Positions 1 to 6,514 of a DNA stretch of 7,623 nucleotides are shown here, in pieces. Source of the stretch: a bacterium (GTDB lineage Bacteria > AUK180); the NCBI GenBank assembly GCA_021162505.1, contig JAGGYO010000196.1:1-7623 (forward strand). The letters run 5' to 3'. The notes under the pieces were generated by a model. It saw nothing but the letters and a program-made list of their open reading frames with translations. It made no database searches and was not told the DNA's origin. Position 1 is the first letter of the stretch. Each line of letters opens with the position of its first letter. Both the position numbers and the translations under genes were made by a program.

Positions 1-34
1 GTACTGCATACTGTTTTTCAACTCTCAACTATAT

Positions 35-1258
35 TTATATCTTAACGAAAAAATAAGATATTAACATCAATAGTCCCATAAACCCTAATGCAATACCGAT
101 CCCAAAATGATCGGCAAATAAACCCGCAACGGGAGCCAATATTGCCATTAAAATGGTTGTAACCTGGGATTCTACCGATAATCCGGATGCCATTGTTTTG
201 TGTGAGATCTTATCGCTGATATATCCAACATTCATTGGTCGTCTTAAATTATTTAAAATATAAAGAACTAAAAATAGAACTACCGCCAAGATATTCAGCT
301 TAAAATAAATCAATATCCCTATGATTATTAATGAAAAGATCCCGATTATAAATGTAATATTAATTGCACTCGCAAGATTTTTAAATTTTTTACTGAACTT
401 CGCTGCGTTCTTTGAAGAATAACTGGTCAAAAGAAATATAAAAAAATAAACAATGCCTATTATTATTGAAGATCTTTTAATATTCTTTAAGGATAGAAAT
501 ATAGGAATGGAAAGCGTTAGCAATTTTAATATCGGTTGCAGATATTCTTTTGTGCTCTTAAAAAAAGATGTATATACTGAGCTATTTAAAATGGCTTTAA
601 TTGAACCAAAATTTTTGAAAATCCCGCTAAAATCTTTTAATGTAGACCTCATTTGGGATTTTATCATTCCCCTTTGAAATTTTCTGAGATCACCGTCAAG
701 ATATTTCGGATATGTTGCTAAATTTATAAGATTAAAAATATAAGGGATAACGGTTATTATAAAAATATATCTATAACTACCGCAATAAAATACCAAACCC
801 GCGGCAAGCAATGAGTTTATGGCAGAACCGAATTGAGAGGCTGAACGGGTATTGCCGTAGTATTCAACCTTAGTTGATGTCATATCATTAAGGCGAAGGT
901 ATTCAAGTATCAATGCCTTATGTGTTCCGGTCCTGAATGCCTCACCGAAGGCAAAAAATATCATGGCAATAGCATATAGGTAAAATTTTGAAAAGAAATA
1001 AAAAATAGAAAAAGAGATAATGTATGAGATGAATGACATGATCATTGACATTCTTCTACCATAAGCATCTGCGTATATCCCTGTGGGTATTTCTAAAATA
1101 TTTGTGGCAATATCTCTTATTGCGTAAAGAGAGCCGATCTCGAAAAAAGACATACCCATTTCTCTAAAAAAGAGTATTATAAAGGGATCAAAAAACCTCA
1201 AATTCTTTAAAAAACCGTATAAGGAAAAGCGATAGAACATCCAATCTTTTCTGATCAT
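35..1258 (-). CDS. MFS transporter, substrate unknown
   Basis: A 407-residue polytopic membrane protein, close to the usual length of a 12-helix major facilitator. It is almost entirely hydrophobic segments joined by short basic loops. The loop after the second helix carries the MFS motif-A signature (G60-I-Y-A-D64-A-Y-G67-R68-R69), preceded by E56-I-P-T. A longer basic stretch near residues 190-210 fits the central cytoplasmic loop between the two six-helix halves. The substrate cannot be read from the sequence; both uptake and drug/metabolite efflux are possible. The ATG is forced, because an in-frame TAA lies six bases upstream. No Shine-Dalgarno is seen; instead a promoter-like -10 box sits five bases before the start. 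It follows the microcompartment operon by 55 bases on the same strand, so it may be a separate transcription unit, and a metabolic link to the compartment is unproven. Confidence 0.9.
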   Translation of the reverse strand: MIRKDWMFYRFSLYGFLKNLRFFDPFIILFFREMGMSFFEIGSLYAIRDIATNILEIPTGIYADAYGRRMSMIMSFISYIISFSIFYFFSKFYLYAIAMIFFAFGEAFRTGTHKALILEYLRLNDMTSTKVEYYGNTRSASQFGSAINSLLAAGLVFYCGSYRYIFIITVIPYIFNLINLATYPKYLDGDLRKFQRGMIKSQMRSTLKDFSGIFKNFGSIKAILNSSVYTSFFKSTKEYLQPILKLLTLSIPIFLSLKNIKRSSIIIGIVYFFIFLLTSYSSKNAAKFSKKFKNLASAINITFIIGIFSLIIIGILIYFKLNILAVVLFLVLYILNNLRRPMNVGYISDKISHKTMASGLSVESQVTTILMAILAPVAGLFADHFGIGIALGFMGLLMLISYFFVKI

Positions 1259-1263
1259 ATTTT

Positions 1264-1291
1264 ATTATAATTTATTCTTAAAATAAATCAA
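1264..1291 (-). promoter_or_regulatory. Candidate promoter of the MFS gene, placed for a leaderless transcript
   Basis: On the minus strand TTGATT (1286-1291) is followed by a 16-base spacer and a consensus TATAAT (1264-1269). Only five bases (AAAAT) separate the -10 box from the ATG at 1258, so transcription would start at or within a base or two of the start codon. The gene has no Shine-Dalgarno, which fits leaderless translation. The region is AT-rich, so chance matches are easy. The near-identical layout in front of pduL (7466-7494) raises the credibility. Confidence 0.5.
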
Positions 1292-1313
1292 TATTTTCTA
1301 ATGCGATTTGTAT

Positions 1314-1958
1314 CTAATGTGTAAAAATATTAACGATCTTTTCTGCTGACTTGATTGTCTCAGGGAAAACCTTGGAATATGTAAGGGTCTCTCTTCTTTT
1401 TACTAAAACGAAGGGACTATAGGAATCATAACCGAATTCTTCCAATATGCCGTTGATCTTCACCGGAGATTTTTTTACATAACCGATCATTGTGTTTTTG
1501 GGAATTGTATTTGCAAGTTCCATTAGAACCCCTTCATTGAAGGTCATTCTAAACCAATCCTCATCTTTGCATTTTAAGACGAGCATTTTATCAAGCTCCG
1601 GATCATTCAATTTGATCCTTTTCCCGTCAAAAAAGTTTGGTCTTCGTCTCGTTATCGAAAATTTCATTATTTCATTTTGAATAAAAAGACCGATCCCCCA
1701 ATATGGTATTTGATGTTTTCCTGTTGACACAGTCCAATTCATTCCTACCATTAGGTACTTTTGTTCTCTTTTTATTGCAATGACTTTTTTTGTGGAGATA
1801 CCCAGGAATTTTTGTTCCATTACGCGAATATCCATACCACTGTTCTGCCATAATTCCTGGATTTTTTGATTATAATTGAATCCGCCTTTTTTTATTACAA
1901 AAACTAGGAATGCAATAAAAATAAATATTACAATAAAGATAATAATTCCTGGTTCCAT
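1314..1958 (-). CDS. Membrane-anchored protein of unknown function, last gene of the microcompartment operon
   Basis: I do not recognise this 214-residue protein as a named family. Residues 5-22 form one strong hydrophobic helix, followed by K23-K24, which predicts an N-terminal membrane anchor with the remaining ~190 residues on the cytoplasmic side. The soluble part looks like a mixed alpha/beta domain. The stretch around 117-150 (LNDPELDKMLVLK, then a helical segment) loosely recalls membrane-anchored domains of unknown function with an FD-type motif, but this is a weak impression. A basic patch R104-R105-R106 lies mid-protein. The gene begins three bases after the upstream BMC-P stop, and its Shine-Dalgarno (GAGGAGA) lies inside the last codons of that gene, so the two are transcribed and probably translationally coupled. 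No standard BMC component matches it. Confidence 0.82.
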   Translation of the reverse strand: MEPGIIIFIVIFIFIAFLVFVIKKGGFNYNQKIQELWQNSGMDIRVMEQKFLGISTKKVIAIKREQKYLMVGMNWTVSTGKHQIPYWGIGLFIQNEIMKFSITRRRPNFFDGKRIKLNDPELDKMLVLKCKDEDWFRMTFNEGVLMELANTIPKNTMIGYVKKSPVKINGILEEFGYDSYSPFVLVKRRETLTYSKVFPETIKSAEKIVNIFTH

Positions 1959-1961
1959 AAA

Positions 1962-2240
1962 TTATTTCTCCTCTTTTGGATGATTGATCAGATCAATAAT
2001 ACCACAAATGGTAAGATCCGCCGGTGGTTTATAGCCCGTAAGCATATCAACCCCTTCCTTTCCCTTTACCAATAATACCGTTTCGTGAAATCCGGCTCCC
2101 ATTTTATCAACCGCAATATTGTATTTTCCCGTTTCATTGCCGTCGGCATCCAAGTATTTTATAATTATTAACTTTTTTCCCTTTAATCCGGGTTCTCCTT
2201 GGCTAATTGTTACTGATCCTATGACCTTCCCGATATACAT
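1962..2240 (-). CDS. BMC-P (EutN/CcmL family) shell vertex protein, second and diverged copy
   Basis: A 92-residue EutN/CcmL-fold protein; such proteins form pentamers that cap shell vertices. The family start (M-Y-I-G-K-V-I-G-S-V), the central V44-D45-K-M-G48-A-G50-F-H-E-T-V segment and the closing C79-G-I-I-D83 are all present. It differs clearly from the other pentamer here (6206-6475): the usual G-S-S-A-R after the central strand is G60-K-E-G-V64, and the usual N-x-P-V-D-A-A-I-V-G is Y70-K-P-P-A-D75-L-T-I-C-G. The tail is charged (N86-H-P-K-E-E-K92). The start is supported by AGGAAA nine bases upstream; the gap to the rpiB-like gene is 14 bases. Two pentamer paralogues in one locus are common in BMC operons and suggest different vertices or partners. 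Confidence 0.93.
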   Translation of the reverse strand: MYIGKVIGSVTISQGEPGLKGKKLIIIKYLDADGNETGKYNIAVDKMGAGFHETVLLVKGKEGVDMLTGYKPPADLTICGIIDLINHPKEEK

Positions 2241-2254
2241 TATTATTTCCTATT

Positions 2255-2869
2255 TCATCTCTTAATGGTCCTTACTCCTAGATCAAAAGCGAGTTCTTTT
2301 GCAAGCTCTGTTACAATTGCACCATCCGTATAATAAATAATATTTTCTCCATTTCTTTTGGCTGATCTCACATCATCTGCGGTTATTAAATTTTTAGGCG
2401 GACTTGTATACTTTTCAATTTCTTTTAGATTCGCTTCTTCAAGTTTTGATATTTTATTTACCCTTCTTTCATGTCTTCCGCCCGCAAACGGTGTATTTAA
2501 AAATGTTTTTATTATATCCTTGATAAGAGATTCACCTGTTTGCCCCGCACCTAAAACTAAAATATTTGCATTATTATGCTCCCTTGCTGTTTTTGCCATG
2601 AAAATATTATTTACCGTAGCGGCACGAATTCCTTTTATCTTGTTTGCAGCGATACATGAGCCTATACCTGCCCCGTCGATCAAAATACCAAAAGGATAAT
2701 TTCCCTTGGCGATCTCATTTGCTACAATTGCTGCTATATCGGGATAATCTACGGAATCGGGGGTATATGTTCCAAGATCACTCACCTCGTGTCCCAATGA
2801 CTCAATAAAGATTGTTAATTTTCTTTTTAATTCAAAACCACCGTGATCACTTCCTATTGCAATTCTCAT
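2255..2869 (-). CDS. RpiB/LacAB-family sugar-phosphate isomerase homologue with a C-terminal extension
   Basis: A 204-residue protein; ordinary RpiB has about 150. Residues 1-148 are a clear RpiB/LacAB domain: D8-H9-G-G, D41-Y-P-D, G66-A-G-I-G70, I73-A-A-N-K77, R96-E-H98-N-N-A-N and G130-G-R132-H-E-R-R136-V. RpiB interconverts ribose 5-phosphate and ribulose 5-phosphate. By comparison with E. coli RpiB recalled from memory, the phosphate and ring-opening residues (H9, H98, R132, R136) are kept, but the catalytic Cys66 position is D65. The glutamate base used by the mycobacterial enzyme is S71. Residues 155-204 form an extra segment (LITADDVRSAKRNG, then G183-A-I-V-T187) resembling the start of EutQ. 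Isomerase activity is therefore uncertain; binding of a sugar phosphate is likely. AGAGGTGA precedes the ATG, 10 bases after the BMC-T stop. RpiB homologues mark SPU-type BMC loci. Confidence 0.9.
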   Translation of the reverse strand: MRIAIGSDHGGFELKRKLTIFIESLGHEVSDLGTYTPDSVDYPDIAAIVANEIAKGNYPFGILIDGAGIGSCIAANKIKGIRAATVNNIFMAKTAREHNNANILVLGAGQTGESLIKDIIKTFLNTPFAGGRHERRVNKISKLEEANLKEIEKYTSPPKNLITADDVRSAKRNGENIIYYTDGAIVTELAKELAFDLGVRTIKR

Positions 2870-2879
2870 TTTTCACCTC

Positions 2880-3440
2880 TTATAAAAGACTCTTTTTTAA
2901 TTCTTCTGCTGGTGCAGGTATCACCTTGAATTGAACCAAATTGGTATTTTCTTTCAAAAATTCAACTGCAGCCATAATGCTGCTTTTCACTGCACCTACT
3001 TCACCGGTAATAATAAAGAACGCTTTTCCTCCCAATGCTTTCCCAAGGCGCATATCCACTAATCGTACCTGCGATTCTTTCAATGCAATATCAGCCGCTT
3101 CTACACATTTAATTATGGAATAACTTTCAATGATACCAATTGCATCAATATCTTTCAGTGAAATGTCGGATATTCCCATTGTGCTTTTTAATACATCTTC
3201 ATGTATATTAGGAATAATGGAATATTCTAATACAAAATCTTTCCCCACGGTAAATCCGTTTTTTACAGATTGTTTTACTGCATCAGTATCTCCCGAAACA
3301 ATGATTATATGTTTTCCCGGGCATGTAGGGTAATTATCAAGGAGTTTCACATTTCCGCCTTTTACCATTTCATCAGCAAAAGCGATCCCATGTGCAATAC
3401 TGTTAAATTCTACAAGCGCTATAGCATTTTTAAAAGTCAT
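2880..3440 (-). CDS. pduT: PduT-like trimeric shell protein (BMC-T) with a probable Fe-S pore cysteine
   Basis: A 186-residue protein made of two tandem BMC domains (about 5-90 and 98-180), the form that builds pseudo-hexameric trimers in the shell. The first domain has the pore loop T39-C40-P41-G42-K43, matching the T-I-C-P-G-K loop of Pdu PduT, where the cysteine from each of three subunits holds one [4Fe-4S] cluster in the pore. The N-terminal A-L-V-E-F-N-S-I-A-H-G stretch and I77-P-N-I-H80 also fit PduT. The second domain opens A100-I-G-I-I-E105 and closes V173-I-P-A-P. It sits 11 bases after the pduS-like gene, the same partnership seen in Pdu operons, and suggests electron transfer across the shell. 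AAGGA lies five bases before the ATG. The symbol reflects homology only; no diol dehydratase is visible. Confidence 0.92.
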   Translation of the reverse strand: MTFKNAIALVEFNSIAHGIAFADEMVKGGNVKLLDNYPTCPGKHIIIVSGDTDAVKQSVKNGFTVGKDFVLEYSIIPNIHEDVLKSTMGISDISLKDIDAIGIIESYSIIKCVEAADIALKESQVRLVDMRLGKALGGKAFFIITGEVGAVKSSIMAAVEFLKENTNLVQFKVIPAPAEELKKSLL

Positions 3441-3451
3441 AATTCCTTACC

Positions 3452-4768
3452 TCAAATATTTTTTTCATTTACTATCTCAATATATTCATTTTCTACACTT
3501 ATAATTTTCCCGTTCAATGATGAATGATAATCAACGGAAAGGTCTTCATCTCCGGAAGTCCCTATAGTATCCCCGATCTTTACCCTATCATTTAATTTTG
3601 CACTAGGTATTGCCGGTATTCCAATATGCTGATCTAAAAATATTCTCACCATCTTCGGTTCAATCGTCAATTTTTCAATATGCGGATGAACATTGTACTG
3701 ATCAATATCAAGATGTTCTATCAATCTCAATGTATTCACCTTTCTGAAATCAGCGTATTCTTTTTTTCTCTCGGGTATATTGTGGAAATTCTCATTTTTT
3801 ATTCCCTTTTCAAACATCTGTTTTTTCATTAATTGTGCTATCAATCTTGGTGATATGTCCATGGGACAGGCGTATAATTCACATACCCCGCATTCAGAGC
3901 AGATCTGTGCCATTTCATTTGGGATCATTTCCCCCAAAGCGAGATTCCTCATCCATTTGTGCGGCTCTATTCTATGTCCGTTAACATTTCTCGGGCATAG
4001 ATCGGTGCATTTCCTGCATTGAATACATGCCGACCTTGATATTCTCTTGATGGCTTCTAAATCCCTTGTCCTTTGCCTTATTAATTTATGTTGTTTTGGG
4101 ATAATTAATATTCCTGATGTTGTCTTTTTAATAAAATCATTTTCCGTAATGAATTTTCCCATCATTGGTCCGCCGTCAATGATCTTTGCATTGGATAAAA
4201 GAATTTTTGGCTTTGCTATATCCAATAATTCTAATATGGGCATTCCAATTGGAATATAAGCGACAAAAGGGAATTCAACTTCACCGTTCACTGTAACAAA
4301 TCGGTGAGTAAAGTTCTCGTTTTCCAAACTCAATTTCCCCAAATGGAAAATTGTTTCTACATTTTGAACAACGGTACCCACATCAAGGGGAATACCTCCT
4401 TCCGGAATTATTTTTCCCGTTATTGCTTCCACAAGAATCTGTTCATCACCTATGGGATAAATATTCTCAAGAGGAAATACACTAAATCCATCTTCATTTT
4501 TTTTAAGGAACGAGATCAATTCTTTGTAATATCCCTTAACAGCCAAATAAACATTTTCAGCTTTCACCAGCTCTTTGGCAACCTTAATCCCCTCAATAAC
4601 AATATTTAAATGATTTCTTAGTATTTCTTTGTCTGTTTCTAAAAGAGGTTCACATTCGGCGCCATTGATTATTAAGGTATCAACCTTTCCTTGAAGTTTA
4701 AAGTAAGTAGGAAAACCGGCACCGCCGCATCCGATAATGCCTGCCTTTTTTATTTTATCTAATTGCAT
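3452..4768 (-). CDS. pduS: PduS-like NADH-oxidising flavo-iron-sulfur protein (RnfC homologue)
   Basis: A 438-residue protein of the PduS/RnfC family. The N-terminus carries the nucleotide/flavin motif G10-I-I-G-C-G-G-A-G-F-P-T-Y-F-K24, followed by N35-G-A-E-C-E-P-L-L-E-T-D46. Two ferredoxin-type motifs follow: C248, C251, C254, C258 (C-x2-C-x2-C-x3-C-P) and C290, C293, C296, C301 (C-x2-C-x2-C-x4-C-P), predicting two [4Fe-4S] clusters. Residues ~373-432 (H381-I-G-I-P-A-I-P, then K391-L-N-D-R-V-K-I-G-D) look like the barrel-sandwich domain that lies at the C-terminus in PduS and at the N-terminus in RnfC, which favours PduS. In Pdu compartments PduS is an NADH-dependent cobalamin reductase bound to PduT; here a role in disposing of NADH electrons is more likely, since no B12 enzyme is seen. 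No membrane helix. Its ATG overlaps the dehydrogenase stop (TAATG). Confidence 0.92.
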   Translation of the reverse strand: MQLDKIKKAGIIGCGGAGFPTYFKLQGKVDTLIINGAECEPLLETDKEILRNHLNIVIEGIKVAKELVKAENVYLAVKGYYKELISFLKKNEDGFSVFPLENIYPIGDEQILVEAITGKIIPEGGIPLDVGTVVQNVETIFHLGKLSLENENFTHRFVTVNGEVEFPFVAYIPIGMPILELLDIAKPKILLSNAKIIDGGPMMGKFITENDFIKKTTSGILIIPKQHKLIRQRTRDLEAIKRISRSACIQCRKCTDLCPRNVNGHRIEPHKWMRNLALGEMIPNEMAQICSECGVCELYACPMDISPRLIAQLMKKQMFEKGIKNENFHNIPERKKEYADFRKVNTLRLIEHLDIDQYNVHPHIEKLTIEPKMVRIFLDQHIGIPAIPSAKLNDRVKIGDTIGTSGDEDLSVDYHSSLNGKIISVENEYIEIVNEKNI

Positions 4769-6195
4769 TACACTATTCTGAATCTATCCACCAAAGCACA
4801 TCGCCTTCTTCTTGTAAAGGTAATTGCTGTTGTAATTCCGTCTCCCGATGGTGTAGCAATGGTCATTGTAGTAGGACCTTCACCCATGAAGCCAAGTCCC
4901 TGTAAAGACATTCCGTTCTTCACGAATATAGAGGCATCACATTCCTTTGCCATATAGGATAGCCGATCAATATTGGTTGAATGCATTATAAATGTATGCC
5001 TATAATGATGTTCTGTTTCAAATGAATGCATTGCTCCGTCTTCCCAATCTTTCACCCTAACAATGGGTAAAATGGGCAATAATTGTTCAACCTGTACAAG
5101 GGGATGATCCCATTCAACCTGCATAATGGCAAGGCGCGTATCTTCGGGAATCACGATACCGGCATCTTTTAAAATTATATAAGGATCTTTTCCAACATAT
5201 TTTTTATTAATGGTTGGGACACGATATCCGGTGCCCTCATCTTTTGCTATGATAAGCTCAGTAATTTTCGTTATGTCATCACCTTTTATTTCATAGACAT
5301 TGTGATCTTTCATTGCAGCGATCAATTGATCTGCAACGGATTCCACGACGAATACCTCTTTCTCAAGGATACATACAACATTATTATCAAAAGAAGATGA
5401 AATAACAATATCTTTTGCTGCTTTATCAATATCAGCGGTTTCGTCAACCAAACATGGCGGATTCCCCGGCCCTCCGACAATGGTCTTTTTACCCGAATTC
5501 ATTGCCAGATGTACCATAAATTCACCACCGGTCGCTAATAGTAGATTAATATCTGCATGTTTCATCAATTTTTCACTGCTCTCTTGAGTAGGGGATTCCA
5601 CACTGCAGATAATATTTTTTGGTCCGCCGGCTTCAATAATGGCATTATACATTAACTGAACGGTTTTATTTGAAACATTTTTGGCAACAGGATGTGGATT
5701 AAAAACAATTGCATTCCCACCGGCAATGGCACTTATTCCATTATTCACAATTGTTGACGGTGGATTTGTCGAAGGGGTAATACTTCCTATCACACCATAG
5801 GGTGCTCTCTCTTCAAGCACCATTCCATGATCGCCCGTATATACCATTGGTTTAACATCCTCGACACCCGGTGTTTTATTGGCGCACAATCTTATCTTGT
5901 CCGCTTTGTCGGGCATTTTTCCCATCCCCGTTTCTTCAACCGCCATTTTGCCAAGCAGATCTGCATTCTCAAGAGCGACTTTCTTCATATTTTTGATGAT
6001 ATTATCTCTTATTTCCAACGATAATTTTGCAAAATCCTTTTGCGCGATCTTTGCAGCAATAATAGCGTCATCAATACTTGTAAAAACCCCATCATTTGAC
6101 AAAGGGATTACTTGTTGATCTGAAGTGACCAGCCCCTCTTTGTCAAACTCCTCGGTAACCTTTTTAATAAGTTCTTCTATTTCTTTTTTATCCAT
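4768..6195 (-). CDS. CoA-acylating aldehyde dehydrogenase of the PduP/EutE type (microcompartment enzyme)
   Basis: A 475-residue enzyme that converts an aldehyde plus CoA and NAD+ to acyl-CoA and NADH. Catalytic C275 lies in S266-S-S-F-D-N-N-V-V-C275-I-L-E-K-E. Other family marks are I139-T-P-S-T-N-P-P-S, F165-N-P-H-P, A221-T-G-G, G241-G-P-G-N-P-P and the C-terminal G-E-G-P-T-T with a closing T-R-R-R-R-C segment typical of PduP. Residues 2-17 form an amphipathic helix (DKKEIEELIKKVTEEF) joined by a linker to the catalytic domain, the form of an encapsulation peptide; it closely resembles the N-terminus of the PduL here. Substrate size (acetaldehyde, propionaldehyde or other) cannot be read off. 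Start supported by AGGGGA that overlaps the upstream stop region, 10 bases after the BMC-P gene. The stop shares one base with the pduS-like ATG, implying coupled translation. Confidence 0.95.
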   Translation of the reverse strand: MDKKEIEELIKKVTEEFDKEGLVTSDQQVIPLSNDGVFTSIDDAIIAAKIAQKDFAKLSLEIRDNIIKNMKKVALENADLLGKMAVEETGMGKMPDKADKIRLCANKTPGVEDVKPMVYTGDHGMVLEERAPYGVIGSITPSTNPPSTIVNNGISAIAGGNAIVFNPHPVAKNVSNKTVQLMYNAIIEAGGPKNIICSVESPTQESSEKLMKHADINLLLATGGEFMVHLAMNSGKKTIVGGPGNPPCLVDETADIDKAAKDIVISSSFDNNVVCILEKEVFVVESVADQLIAAMKDHNVYEIKGDDITKITELIIAKDEGTGYRVPTINKKYVGKDPYIILKDAGIVIPEDTRLAIMQVEWDHPLVQVEQLLPILPIVRVKDWEDGAMHSFETEHHYRHTFIMHSTNIDRLSYMAKECDASIFVKNGMSLQGLGFMGEGPTTMTIATPSGDGITTAITFTRRRRCALVDRFRIV

Positions 6196-6205
6196 TTTTG
6201 TTCCC

Positions 6206-6475
6206 CTACTTATCGATCTTTATTGAATCAATAATACCGACAATGGCTGCATCCACCGGATTATTTGATTGATTGGTCACCAATCTTGCCGATGATCCTT
6301 GAACGATCAAAACGGTTTCTTTGAATCCCGCATCTACCGAATCAATACAAACCAAAGGTGCGCCAAGTGGTTTTTGATCGAGACCAAGAGGTTGAACTAT
6401 GAGCAAACGAGCTCCGAGTAATTTTTCTTCCTTTCTGGTAGCTACGACCCTACCGATAACTTTTCCGATTAACAT
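6206..6475 (-). CDS. BMC-P (EutN/CcmL family) shell vertex protein, canonical copy
   Basis: An 89-residue pentamer-forming shell protein that closes the vertices of the polyhedral shell. It matches the family along its length: M-L-I-G-K-V-I-G-R-V-V-A-T13, L20-G-A-R-L-L-I-V-Q, I44-D-S-V-D-A-G50-F-K-E-T-V55, Q59-G-S-S-A-R64, and P73-V-D-A-A-I-V-G-I-I-D83. D48 stands where many members have glycine (S-V-G-A-G). AAGGA (6482-6486) lies six bases before the ATG. The gene is separated from the hexamer gene by a 39-base gap that contains a stem-loop, which could lower its expression relative to the hexamer; a shell needs far fewer vertex proteins than hexamers. It is followed after 10 bases by the aldehyde dehydrogenase. 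Confidence 0.96.
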   Translation of the reverse strand: MLIGKVIGRVVATRKEEKLLGARLLIVQPLGLDQKPLGAPLVCIDSVDAGFKETVLIVQGSSARLVTNQSNNPVDAAIVGIIDSIKIDK

Positions 6476-6490
6476 AGTAAGTCCTTATAA

Positions 6491-6510
6491 AGTGGGAGAA
6501 TAATCCCACT
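6491..6510 (-). promoter_or_regulatory. Intercistronic stem-loop between BMC-H and BMC-P genes
   Basis: A perfect 7-bp inverted repeat (AGTGGGA, six-base loop, TCCCACT) begins four bases after the BMC-H stop and ends four bases before the AAGGA of the BMC-P gene. On the minus strand it is followed by TTTATAA, too short a T-run for a strong terminator. It could be a leaky terminator or an mRNA 3'-end stabiliser that sets hexamer output above pentamer output. This role is inferred from position and structure. Confidence 0.6.
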
Positions 6511-6514
6511 CCCT

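Noticed and set aside
1..34. GTACTGCATAC near-palindrome and the CAACT repeat downstream of the MFS gene as a terminator or repeat element.
   Set aside because: There is no stable stem followed by T-run on the minus strand, and 34 bases are too few to show a repeat family.
1259..1313. Transcription terminator between the unknown gene and the MFS gene.
   Set aside because: No GC-containing stem or suitable T-run is seen in the 55 bases. Read-through into the MFS gene remains possible.
3452..4768. RnfC subunit of a membrane Rnf complex.
   Set aside because: The order of domains (N-terminal G-x-G-G-A-G-F-P-T, Fe-S motifs, then a C-terminal barrel-sandwich segment), the neighbouring pduT-like gene and the lack of rnfABDEG genes favour PduS.
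5879..6118. Plus-strand open frames inside the operon genes, such as the 79-residue frame within the dehydrogenase gene.
   Set aside because: They lie antisense to well-supported genes, resemble no known family and lack convincing start signals.
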